Assembly (NCBI GenBank): GCA_006503535.1
Contig: QYRS01000007.1
Span: 682,001-746,000, forward strand
Reading direction: 5' to 3'
Source of the DNA: Arthrinium phaeospermum
Taxonomy: Eukaryota > Ascomycota > Sordariomycetes > Amphisphaeriales > Apiosporaceae
DNA: 64,000 nt
Positions 9,819 through 20,186 of this stretch are shown in pieces. Within the stretch, counting starts at the first letter, position 1; every line of letters starts with the position of its first letter. The notes below the pieces were generated by a model that did no database searches, was not told the DNA's origin, and worked only from the letters and a program-made list of their open reading frames with translations. Both the position numbers and the translations under genes were made by a program.

Positions 9819-11403
9819 TGAACTGGGGCACGCTCAGAGGAGTTGGGAGCATCGGTGGTGGTTGGAAATACTGTATAGATCGACGGGAGCGCGAGAGGCG
9901 GTCGGCGGTTATGCACGTCCAGGCCCAAGCAACGTGCGACGAGATTTTCGAAAGAGTCCAAAGCGACTCCAGCCAGACTCAGCTGGGTCGCGCGACCAGA
10001 GGGATTTAGTACATGGCACTGCGATTGGAAGATTAGTATGCATCAAAAGTCGCCTGCGTAGGTATACAGGTTGGGCGCGATGTTTGTTATCACGAGGGAG
10101 TCGGGCCAGAACTAACAGTAGCAAACAGGTTATATCAAATTGCAACCACTGATGGGGGGATTGGTTGATTTAAATAAATAAGTAGATAATACCATACAAA
10201 AGGCAACAAGTAACGTACGCGTTGCAATATCAGGCACAGCGAACGAGCAAGTTGCGACAACGAACGATGAATTGCGAAAATGAGGCGCCGAAGATAGCAA
10301 TTGGCTACAGGAAAGCTGTTGGTGGGGTTTGGAGGTTGCAGGTCGGGGGATGTGAAGTGCTTTGGCTGTGACGGTGACAGTACGGGCCAATTTGTGTGGA
10401 GAAGCAAGAGAGGGAGAGGATCAAGACTTGGTGCTTGGGGTGGGATTCGGCACAGATGCAGCTTAGGCGGCTTTGTACAGCACCTGCTATGACTCTTCTC
10501 TCATTCGAGGTGTGGTATGTAGGCCTGATCATGCACGATCGCCCAATTACAGTGGCATGTACTGCTGAAGAGAAAAAGATGAAATTGTCGTTGGAGAAAT
10601 CAGGCATTTACAGGCACCTCTGCTGCTGTGTAACTATTGCGCACAGGGAGCATGAACATGGGATGGGATGGGGGTTTGATGGAGGGGGAACAGTCATTCT
10701 CCTCACCCGCTGTCCACTTTACGCGTCGGGGGGTTCAGCGAATCATGCGCGTTCTACTTGCACGCGCTGGGTGAAGCGGCAGCGCCCCCATTGGACGATA
10801 GACACTGAGATAGACTCGGCGAGGCCCCTGTTCGTGTCCGAGCAAACATGGCATGTCTTACCTTGGTTGTAGCTCGACTGTACGGAAGTGTGCTCCGTCG
10901 TTATCTTACTGCACCGACTTCACTTGCGACTATCTAGAAACTGTTCACAGATAGATAAGTACATACATACATATATACTTGGTCGTTGCATGCTTGTCAG
11001 CCCACCTGAAACTTGGGCGCCTCATTCTACCAATTTTGGCCTCTACGCAAGGCGACCAAAAGAGCTACTGGCTGTAGAGGATTCCTACAAGTCTGTGTAT
11101 CTACATCGACCGAGGTTGCATATATTGACGGCCCAGGGTAGATAGAGTCACAGATGCAGCGATTACTGACTGCACCACCATCGATTCTCACCTCGCCCTA
11201 GGGTATTATCATTGTGCCACGATGTCCTAAAACGAACAGTCTATAAATAATGCCGGTACTAATGTGTGTGCCCTTATGTACATGTATACTGGGGCAGATC
11301 TTCTCGTGTCCAAAGTGGCTCGTAACTGATATCTGGATAAGGTGTGTATATCGTACAAAATTGCTCATATGCTGTCATGATATCGTACAAGAAATACGTC
11401 TCT
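9819..11403. other. Intergenic region between two minus-strand genes
   Basis: The left part should hold the promoter and leader of the gene starting at 9818; the right end is the 3' flank of the gene ending at 11404. A 158-codon plus-strand open frame at 10396-10872 lacks an ATG start and coding bias. ACATAC-type simple sequence occurs near 10960. No RNA gene was seen. Confidence 0.5.
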
Positions 11404-13140
11404 TTAAATCTCGCCCCAACTGCCCATTGGCCCTGCCGCCGCAATCAAGGATCCAGTGCCTACGGAACCCGCACCGATATCCCAGTAGTGCCGCGATGAA
11501 CAGCTGCTCTTGCGGACGGATCTGCGGGTGCTCTGGCTGGCGCAACTCGAGGCGTGCCTGTAATGCACCGGGCTGGTAGGCGTAGTGGCTCTGAACGCAC
11601 GTCTCTCGGTAGGGCGAGACCTGGAGACCAGAGGATGATGCTGGCGCACCCTCGCAGCTTTGGTTGCCGCATCTGCCGCGCTGGAAGATGCAAGGTGCGA
11701 GTTTCCTGACACACCCCCTGAGCTGCTGGGGCGCGACAAGAACCGTGACCGCAGATATCGGAACACCAGCCTTATATCCAGGTCTTGCTCCCATTCCTCT
11801 TTGGTGAATGACGTACTGGCGGTGGTGTCTCCTTGAGCATGAGAGGCTCCGTGGCTCGTACTGGCCGTACCTTGAGCCGGGGGGATGGTCATGGGCTTCG
11901 GAGGCGGTGCTAAGGTGGGCTTGAACTCGGGTAATACAGCAGACGCATCGCGAGCTATCGATGCCTGTGAAGCGTCATTTGCCGTTTCGGGTATAGGTGG
12001 CAGTCCAGCGTATGGAATCGGCGTTTGCTGTACTCGAGTGAAGGTTGAAAAAGCCCCTGGGTGTCCGGATAACTGATGAACAAACGATCCAAGTTCCCGG
12101 GCTATGCGCTCGAGCAACCGAATTTGCCAAGCCGAATCTGCCAGGTTACTCAATGAAATGTCACCGGTAGTGTCTCGTAATATGCTCGACATCCGCGGTG
12201 TAGAGGCTAGATCGTCCTCGTCTGGTAAAGAGTCGCCGAACAACACCGACAACACCTTGTCGTCGATACCCAGGAGATCTCGTATAACCTTTCGCGTAAT
12301 ACGGCTCCAAGCGCCCTCGGGCTCACTTGCGAACACACTCGCATGCTGGTCATGCCAGGAATCATTCTGGTCTACTTCGTCCATCGCATTTTCCTCTGCC
12401 GCCACTGGCTCTTCCATGGCCCGTCCCGCTTCCTGGACGTGGAGAGCATTAATCGCTGATCGTCGGCGCCGGGTTTCCTTTTCGATTTCTTCGAGCAAGA
12501 AACGACTGTGTTCCAGCCTCCATGATTCTATGCGCTGCATCTTATCAATGTCGCATTCCTCGCCCATCAACTCCGCCTGGGCCAGCTCCTGGCTCTCGCG
12601 CCGCCTCTTGATTCTGCGCGGGTTGTACTGTTCAAAAGCATACAGCCTGTCCTGCATATCCTGTCCTATCCCTTCGTGGTCCACACGAAACGAGCCCAAG
12701 CCATCGTGAGCAGGCAGCACGGGAATCGACTGGGCGACCCCATCGGTATGATGATTGGCAATATTGGGCACCGAGCGAAACTCTGGAAGGTGGCTATCTA
12801 AGCTGTCCAGTTCCGCGTCGTCATCGTCATCCTCGTCTACGTCCAAATCATCGACGAGGCTTGTGGACTGGTGCTGATCGGTACTGTTTTGCGAGCGCAC
12901 ACCCGAATGGATACTGCCTAGGTCGCTTAGTTGCGAACGCCCGGGTGTTGACTTGGTGCGGTGTGTTGTGGTAAGGTAGGACGTTGTGGTCGCGGCATCG
13001 GCTTCGGGCGAGAACAGAACCCATGTTTGCGATTCCTCGACGGCTTGGGGGATTCCCTGAGAAGCTTGCTGGGTATCGTCTTCATCTACAGAACGATACG
13101 GACGTGGTATAGGCTGGTGGGTTGGTTGGTGGAACGCCAT
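11404..13140 (-). CDS. Acidic, helical fungal protein of unknown function (578 aa)
   Basis: A single frame runs from ATG (CAT at 13138-13140) to a TAA at 11404-11406. The frame is open further upstream, but without an ATG. The first third is Ser/Thr/Gln-rich with an acidic run (VDEDDDDDAELDSLDS). A basic patch (RRIKRRRESQEL) then leads into about 70 residues of charged helix with Trp and Arg/Glu heptads, probably a coiled coil. A predicted helical core follows (SRITRKVIRDLLGIDD, then LLERIARELGSFVHQL). After a Pro/Ala linker there is a short WEQDLDIRLVFRYL element and a Ser/Arg-rich tail that ends in a distinctive GTGSLIAAAGPMGSWGEI. This final motif looks constrained, but I cannot name the family. 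Nuclear location is a guess from the basic patch. Confidence 0.72.
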   Translation of the reverse strand: MAFHQPTHQPIPRPYRSVDEDDTQQASQGIPQAVEESQTWVLFSPEADAATTTSYLTTTHRTKSTPGRSQLSDLGSIHSGVRSQNSTDQHQSTSLVDDLDVDEDDDDDAELDSLDSHLPEFRSVPNIANHHTDGVAQSIPVLPAHDGLGSFRVDHEGIGQDMQDRLYAFEQYNPRRIKRRRESQELAQAELMGEECDIDKMQRIESWRLEHSRFLLEEIEKETRRRRSAINALHVQEAGRAMEEPVAAEENAMDEVDQNDSWHDQHASVFASEPEGAWSRITRKVIRDLLGIDDKVLSVLFGDSLPDEDDLASTPRMSSILRDTTGDISLSNLADSAWQIRLLERIARELGSFVHQLSGHPGAFSTFTRVQQTPIPYAGLPPIPETANDASQASIARDASAVLPEFKPTLAPPPKPMTIPPAQGTASTSHGASHAQGDTTASTSFTKEEWEQDLDIRLVFRYLRSRFLSRPSSSGGVSGNSHLASSSAADAATKAARVRQHHPLVSRSRPTERRAFRATTPTSPVHYRHASSCASQSTRRSVRKSSCSSRHYWDIGAGSVGTGSLIAAAGPMGSWGEI

Positions 13141-15325
13141 GGTAGCTGCGCGCTCGAGATACTGAGAGCGTTTATGTCCGTCCCACTGGTTCAAAGCCCA
13201 GCGGTCGCTCGTTCCGTACCAAAGTTTCGAGTGGGGACAAAGGACGTGGGTTTGATCAGATCCAGCGGAACAAACAAAGCTCGTCGCCGCCGGGTTATAT
13301 GCGCACAAGGATTCAGGACGAGAGCGAGAAGTCGGGTTGACAAGAGGAGATGATAACGAACAGAGACACGGGTTCTGGATGGAGGGGTCACGCTAATGGA
13401 GGGAACTTATTAAGGCTGGGACAGCTGCAAGCCAGAATAGAAACAAAACACGTCGTGCAGGCTGGGTTTGAGCGAGTTATCCTGCAGGTAAGACAGCTGA
13501 GTCCCTCATACTGTCCTGTAATGCAGACTGTTTGGGTGTGAGGGTAGATAACGACCACCACGACCTGCATGTATCGAACGAATCGCATACGGTTGCTATC
13601 TGTACAGCCACTACCACCCCGACCTAAGCAAGTACTTGGGCTGATCTGCGGGGGCCGTCATTCCTGTTGGAACGAACGGGACGAGGCAGCGCAAAAAAAC
13701 CAGAAACCAGGATCCAATGACGGAACGGAGTCAGCTGGGCCTGAGCTGGGCCCTCGTCGCGGGCAAGTGACTTCACCTCCTTTAGTGAAGTGGCGGTCGG
13801 CTTGTACCACGATACCCTGCACCAAGCGCTTGGTGTAGCAGCTTGCCGTCCGTAGGGATCCCTGAGATAGATACCTACCTGGAGGGTGTGCGGCATCGTA
13901 GATGGCTGGTAAGAGCGCGTTTATTGAACATGAGCATGTACTTTCCGTTATCCTGCCATCACCGTACGATGCATCAATGCATACAGGCCTACATAACATA
14001 CGGAGCTGTGAGTTGTCAAACAAAGAGACTAGACCGCCTCGCATGCCCAACCAACCCGTTCGTTTCAATGGTGTCATTTTCATAGCAGATCCCGACAACA
14101 TACACCCGGCAACGGCCAAGAGCCCCAAGGTCTCCGCCCAACAACTGCTGTTATCCGGGCGTGTTTCCCCAGCTAGCTACATGTAGTTGGAGAGCACGTA
14201 ATAGAGCCTGATCTTACATGTTATGTAGAACGGTAAACCGCGCCACCCATCGTAAATCATGTCCAGATATCGTACGCAAACAGTATGCAGTCTGCAGAAC
14301 TCGAGTATAGGCGACGCGGGCAGACCTGATCTATTCTTGACATGTGGTAGCACAAACTGTCAAGCCATCAATCACGGTTTGGCGCATTCGCTTGCGGCGC
14401 CTCGAAAGCTTGTTGGTCTCTGAATCCTCCTTCAACGGTCGCTTCCGTATGACCTGGTCAGGTAGCTGTCAAGCCCAAAAAGCCGTGTAGTTTGGCACGG
14501 TGGACTTAAACCGATTTCGGGGCCAGACCTGGGACGAACATAGCAAAAGCAGTAACGACCCATAAGGATTATCCTGGCTTCGTTGCACGTGGACAGGCTT
14601 TCATTTTCCCCAATCGATGCCATCTGCACCGTCGTCATCCTGGCATCGATCCTTGAAGGAATTGTGAGATAACATGCAACCGACCGCTGCAGACCTTACA
14701 TGATTCGCCAGTAGATATTAGGATGGCTGGACTTTTGGAATACCTAAGCTCAGATGCCACTCTACATGACTCAAAATGGTCGGTCCAAAGGCCGGCCTTG
14801 CATACCAACCTTCTAACATGTTTGGGGCTACATACCATGGATTACGTAGATGTCACATTACCAACGTAGGTATAACTGGAAGAGAAGCTGGCTGGCTACA
14901 TTGCGGCGATTGGCCCAGGAACTTATGGCCAACAATAGTTCAGCAGTGGCCTCTGTGGCCGTACAGCCGGTGCCCACACTGTAGCTCTGCCGACTGGAAT
15001 TTGGATGGAGAGACCCATGGAGATGCTAGACATCAAAAAAATGCACTCAGGATGACGAGCTTTTAACTCTGGATACCCAGGTACGCACTAGCACAAGTGG
15101 CACCGAAACGGCGATACCAGAAACCAGGTTCACGCCGCTTGTACAGCATTCATAGAATCACGATGCAAGGCAAGATCCAGTGAGAGACTATAGTATCAGG
15201 TGTTTTGTTGTGTGTGCAAATGCAAAGATCCTCGATTGACTGCCGTTACACAGTGCTATTCATTTAGTAGCCGAAATAAACGCCAATCCATTTCCCATTG
15301 CTTCTCATGATAACGGAAACCACTC
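13141..15325. other. Intergenic region, 2.2 kb
   Basis: The left part should hold the promoter of the gene starting at 13140; the right end is the RPL10 3' flank. No coding frame of convincing composition was found on either strand. A perfect 16-base palindrome lies at 13820-13835. Confidence 0.5.
13820..13835. repeat. Perfect 16-base palindrome
   Basis: CACCAAGCGCTTGGTG reads the same on both strands. It lies in intergenic DNA about 0.7 kb upstream of the minus-strand gene starting at 13140. It could be a dimeric regulator site or chance; nothing else supports a function. Confidence 0.6.
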
Positions 15326-16299
15326 TTAAGCGCTGAAGGCCTCGGGGAATCGCTTCATGTTCTGAGCCAGAGAGCCCTTGTTGGACAGGAACTGGACGTA
15401 GGCACCGTCAACCTTGACGCGGCCAGCAGCCTTCTTCTCCAGGTACTCCTCGCGGCGGAGGGGAGTGAAGCCCCAGTTCTTGGAGACGATGATCTTCTGG
15501 CGACCGGGGAACTTGTACTGGGATCGGCGGAGAGCCTCAAGAGCGATGGCACGGTCTGGGAGTGCACGTTAGCATGAAAAGATTGGGGACACTCAAGGGG
15601 TTGACAAGGCTTACTGGAGTCACGGGTGCGGCAGCTGAAGAGAATCTGGCCAATGTTGACACGGGCAACGGTACCGTTGGGCTTGCCCCAGGCACCACGC
15701 ATACCAGTCTGCAGTCTATCGGCACCAGCGCAAGACAACATCTTGTTGATACGGACGACGTGGTAGGGGTGGGCACGGACACGGAGATGGAAACCTTCCT
15801 TTCCGGCGTACTTGACGAGGTACTTGTTGGCGCAAATACGGGCGGCCTCGAGGGCCTCGGAACTCAGCTGCTCATACTCGTTGGAGACGAGGTGGATGCA
15901 GAGAGGGAAGTCGTCAACGTTGGCGCGCTTGCGGCCAAGATCGAAGATTCGGATCTTGGGGTCGGGGACACCACGGTTGAACCGGGACTTGGGATACGGC
16001 TGGATTAAATCATATCAGCTTCCGTCATCTTTGCTGTTGATAACCATCAAAATGGCACTGCAGAATGCGAGAGGCCAGAAGACGACACAGTCAAGGCGTG
16101 CACAGGTTGAAGTGAGAGGTATGCATTCCCATCTCCAACCTGGCTCGATTCTCGAATGCCACAACCGCTGGCCAGCACGATCCCACAAAACCACACAATT
16201 CCATCATTCCTTCCTTGCGCGGCGTAATTTTGCAAAGTAATTTTGGAGGCTTACCTTGTTCTTGCAGTATCGGTAGCAACGGGCGGGACGACGAGCCAT
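15326..16299 (-). CDS. RPL10: 60S ribosomal protein L10 (uL16)
   Basis: Three exons (16255-16299, 15615-15999, 15326-15555) encode 219 aa, the usual length for eukaryotic uL16. The N-terminus [15 protein letters not shown], the [11 protein letters not shown] block, the [16 protein letters not shown] block and the [15 protein letters not shown] block are hallmark sequences. Introns are 255 and 59 nt, with GTAAGC and GTAAGC donors and CAG acceptors; the first follows codon 15, a common place for a ribosomal-protein intron. uL16 sits near the peptidyl-transferase centre and the P-site tRNA. It joins the 60S subunit late, in the cytoplasm. The gene is divergent from RPL30 across a 389-bp shared promoter, which would suit co-expression. 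The stop codon is TAA 15326-15328. Confidence 0.97.
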
Positions 16300-16688
16300 C
16301 TTGACGGTGTTTCGCGATGTATCGTTATCTGGGGTTGTGGTGGTGGGCGTTGAAGTTGATTGAAGTCGTCGGAAAGTGAAGTCCACCCACCAGAAAATTG
16401 ATAGATGCGAGTGCACTGCGCAGGCGAATTCCTTGATTTGAAATCAAATGACAAACTCCGAAGTGGCGGGCCAATGGCTCTGATTGGCTGGAATGCAGCA
16501 AGTTTTAGTGGAGACTTAGGGCTGCTCTTACCCTTTGCCCGAATTTTGGTACCCCACGCTCCGACCGTGACTGGACTTTTTTCCGAGTTTGTTTTATCAC
16601 AAGTCAAATCGCCCAGTCCAGCTTGAACTTCTGCAACGACAAGAATTATCCATCACACACCCAGTACGTCAAGCAACCAACTGTCGCA
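16300..16688. promoter_or_regulatory. Shared bidirectional promoter of RPL10 and RPL30
   Basis: The 389 bases between the two start codons must hold both promoters and leaders. A CCAAT at 16471-16475 and an opposed ATTGG at 16483-16487 form a back-to-back CCAAT pair. TTAGGGCT at 16516-16523 is, on the minus strand, AGCCCTAA, which matches the telomere-repeat-like site bound by Tbf1 in ribosomal-protein promoters of other ascomycetes. ACCCT follows at 16530-16534. The RPL30 leader just before its ATG is CA-rich. The motifs are seen directly; their function here is inferred. Confidence 0.75.
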
Positions 16689-17318
16689 ATGGCCGTTAAG
16701 AAGAACAAGAAGGACTCGAACTCCCTGAGCTCGCAGTTGGCGCTCGTCATCAAGTCAGGAAAGGGTATGTGAACCTCCGCCCAAATTTTGCCATGATGAA
16801 TTTGTATAGCTAACATACGCCTTCCAGTCACTCTTGGCTACAAGAGCACCCTGAAGACTCTCCGCACTGGCAAGGCCAAGCTGGTCATCATCGCCGGCAA
16901 CACCCCCCCTCTGCGCAAGTCCGAGCTTGAGTGTATGCGATCCCCAACAACGATTTGGCGGCTGCGCCGAAAGAAGAAGACATGTGCTAATGAAGCTGGG
17001 TAGACTACTCCATGTTGTCCAAGGTCCCCGTGCACCACTTTGCTGGCTCCAACGTAAGTACAATCCATACCCTTGGGTACAGTCATGGGTGATAGCCTAT
17101 GCTACTTCTCCCAGTCTCCATGCTGTGCGGGCTGCACAAGCCTTTGCCTCATGAACCCAGCGAAAAAGTCTCCTGTAGACTTTGGAGGGTGAACAGTCGG
17201 CTAACAAACCACCCCCAAACAGATTGAGCTCGGCACTGCCTGCGGAAAGCTCTTCCGCTGCTCGACCATGGCTATTCTGGATGCCGGTGACTCTGACATC
17301 CTGGCCGACCAGCAGTAG
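16689..17318 (+). CDS. RPL30: 60S ribosomal protein L30 (eL30)
   Basis: Four exons (16689-16764, 16828-16932, 17004-17053, 17223-17318) encode 108 aa, the normal size for eL30. The [17 protein letters not shown] block, [17 protein letters not shown] block, HHFAGSN and [11 protein letters not shown] are diagnostic of the L7Ae/L30e fold. Donors are GTATGT, GTATGC and GTAAGT; acceptors are CAG or TAG. eL30 is a small RNA-binding protein of the large subunit. In yeast it also represses splicing of its own transcript by binding a kink-turn at the first intron's donor. Such control is possible here but not shown by inspection. The third intron is long for this gene (169 nt). Confidence 0.97.
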
Positions 17319-20186
17319 ATTTGACGACATTGTGTTCATTGATTGGCGTTAGGGTTACGGTCTGGGTTAAAAGTCATGCCATCATGCCAACCGGTCAAAG
17401 GGGCCAAAAATTATTTGCTTGCAGTTTTGCGAGGCTTTACGATCTCCTACGTCTAGGATGCATCTCGAGTAGTTAGTCCCAATCTGATACCGAGCGTCGA
17501 ACTGGACAATGCTCCTGTTGTCAGCAAATGACACAAAGTGATACCCAAATGAAGTTTTATGACGTACTCCTCAATGCGCCTGGGTTTTATGCCGTTGTCT
17601 GGTTTGTGATCACGATGTGGCTTTTTCGCTTCCGGGGAACAATATCGTGCCCTCCGTTGACCAGGAACAGCATCGTGCTCTCCGAAGGCCTCGGCATCTT
17701 TTGTGCTCCGGATAATCTTATCCCCTTGAGGGCCAGTAGGTATTATGGGGAAGATAAGGAGGATACATCAGAATATGTATGCTGGAACATGGGCAACGCA
17801 GGTTTCCACGCGGCGTAGACCCTCGCGGTCCGAATACCTGATTGATACAGACGGCCAATCCACATACTGGCGGGAGTTGCCAATCAAGAGCATGCCTACA
17901 TCGATGTACCCTCAAGGGCATTTCGTGAGTACATGCATACCTATTACATACTTACCTCCTAGCACGGTTCCGGGGCGAGCTCAGATTGAAGTGCCTTGAA
18001 CAACTCTGGACCAACCAGATCTAGCACCGAAAGTTACGACTCGACGAGTTGCCAACGCTTGCGTAATATGTGAATCATAATCGTATAATTGTGAGATAGA
18101 CACTCGATCAAGTGCCCATGAACAATACAAGTATGGTAACTTGATTCCTGTAGCCGTTGTTGCATCTGTTGGCTATTGGATGAACGATGGCTCCCTACTG
18201 GCTAGCTCTGAGCTCCCTCATTTATTTGCCCTCCCCTCACTGGCTGCTCGCAGTGATCCGAGCAAAACCTAAATTCAAGGTCGCCTTGTCACGTACATGG
18301 TCGTAAAGGGTCATCTCTGGCTCCTGTCCCACAAGTACGACGGGTACCGCCACTGAGAAACGAACAGTGAGTGATTCCAGACTCGCATGCCCCTTTTCTA
18401 TTACCTACAGGCTACATGAACAGTTGGGGCAAGCCTGCCCAGGGGCAGATTTCAAGCTGGAGACGCTCTTGGGCATTGGTGAACTTCCATTAGTTGGAGG
18501 TCCCAAGGTTGCCAGTCACCAGTAGCTCAGGAGACAGAAATTATGGGGCCTGGCGTTCACGTGATAGGGTGTCGGGCATGCACATAGCGAAGCATGAACA
18601 TGGAGATTGCTGCTCAAGGGGTAATATAACATTGCTATAGTGTCTGTGAAATGTTTCCACTTGGGTTCCAGAATAGGAGGGAGACGCCGAGGACAGGGCA
18701 CGGGTAGAAACGATTCCCATCTTCGCGTTGTCCAGGCATTGCGAGGGCAAGGATGTTTCGACGAGTCCCCAAGCAGCCAAGGGACAGTAAATTGCCGGTC
18801 TGAACTTGTGGATCAAAACGACCACACGATCCCAACGCGATCCAGTCTGATCCAGGGTCCTGGAAAGTCGGTGATAGCTGGCTAGGCGGGCAAGCAGGAC
18901 GAAAACAATGTTTGTTGTGTAGGCCAGCTCAGCGCGATGCCTTGAAGAACTAATATCTCGCTCTGCCTCGTTCTCACTTTTCCCGAGACTCTCAAGCCTA
19001 CCGCTTTCCAACAACACCAATCTCGGTTTGCTTCCAAGGTGCACTCAATCATAGGCCGATCAAGTTTCAGGGTCCTGCTAAAATACAACCGCCCAGCACG
19101 GCAAGTCGAGCCAAGCTGCCATTCAGCAACACAGCTCCTACAGACCTACGCCCAACGCTCAGCAACCGATTCCTTGCCTGAATTAAGAAGAGTTCGGTTC
19201 GAAACTGCATCACACCGAGGTGGCTGAGTCGAGCAGATAATGCTGGGAGCAGGAGTTGCCAGCCAATCCTCCGTCTAGTTTCTGACACCGCTCAAGTGTT
19301 AAATATATCGGAGTTGCGCAGCTAGCGTGGACTGACAGCTGAAAGACTGGATACGTACCAGACTCTATTGCTTCCTGTACCTCCCTCCAACCTCACCCGC
19401 TCCCGCCAGTCTCAGTCTCAGTCTCGCCCATCGCTCCTCGATCGCATAACGCCACCATAACGGACGAAAAGCACCAGGCAAACGCAATTCGAATACGGAA
19501 ACCTACATCATTACTTACATAACGCAACATTATATGTGCAATTAAGTGCTTGTTGGGTACGGTACCACTACTTCTTCTGTTTTTCTTTCCCTACCTTGCA
19601 TGCCTGTGGTCCTCCTCGAACCGGAGCAGCACCATCCACCATCCACTCATCGACCCTCCACCCTCCACCCTCCACCAGCCCAGACTCACAAAAATAGCCC
19701 ACATTGGACTACTGGGCTAGAGCTAAGAACGGACTAACGTTGCGGCAACGTCTCTACGGTCACACCAAAAGTCGGGTGCATTGCATTCAATTACAATCCC
19801 ATTACTTCCTCCTGCAAAGTCCCCCCCCCAAGCCCAAGTCCAACCCAAAGACAGGTCAAGGGCCCAAGAGCACGAACAAATCGCAAAGGAGAAGGAAGAT
19901 TGGCCTGCCCGTTCCAACATTCTTCAACATTGACATAGCAACCAAACACCAACGTTTTCTTCTCCCCTTCCCTTCTTTCTCTCTTACACCAACCCCGACC
20001 GCCAGCCAACAACGCTGCCGCTCTTTGACCGCCATATATACACTTCTACCTTTAAGTTTTGCATCAACCGGCCAACTAACGGCACGCCATATTAGCCCTC
20101 CGGAACAGTGATTACATTCCCCCATTACCACACGCATACACCCTCCACCCACGCACGTTCGCTTTGGCATTCGTCGTGTTTTTAAA
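17319..20186. other. Intergenic region and long leader of the coiled-coil gene
   Basis: This is 2.9 kb without a supported gene. 17.3-18.5 kb is mildly AT-rich with no coding bias. From about 19350 the plus strand becomes pyrimidine- and CA-rich with simple repeats (AGTCTC x3 at 19408-19425, CCCTCCA x3 at 19654-19674), typical of a fungal core promoter and long 5' untranslated region. Several short ATG-led frames precede the start at 20187 and could act as upstream open frames. Confidence 0.5.
19654..19674 (+). repeat. CCCTCCA heptamer repeat, three copies
   Basis: Three perfect CCCTCCA units follow CATCCACC-type imperfect units in the promoter or leader of the coiled-coil gene. It is pyrimidine-rich simple sequence. 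Confidence 0.8.

Noticed and set aside
10396..10872. 158-codon plus-strand frame between the two unknown minus-strand genes
   Set aside because: No ATG start at its first codon, no codon bias, no domain.
16000..16254. Possible box C/D snoRNA inside the long first intron of RPL10
   Set aside because: No RTGATGA box paired with a CTGA box and terminal stem was found on the transcribed strand.
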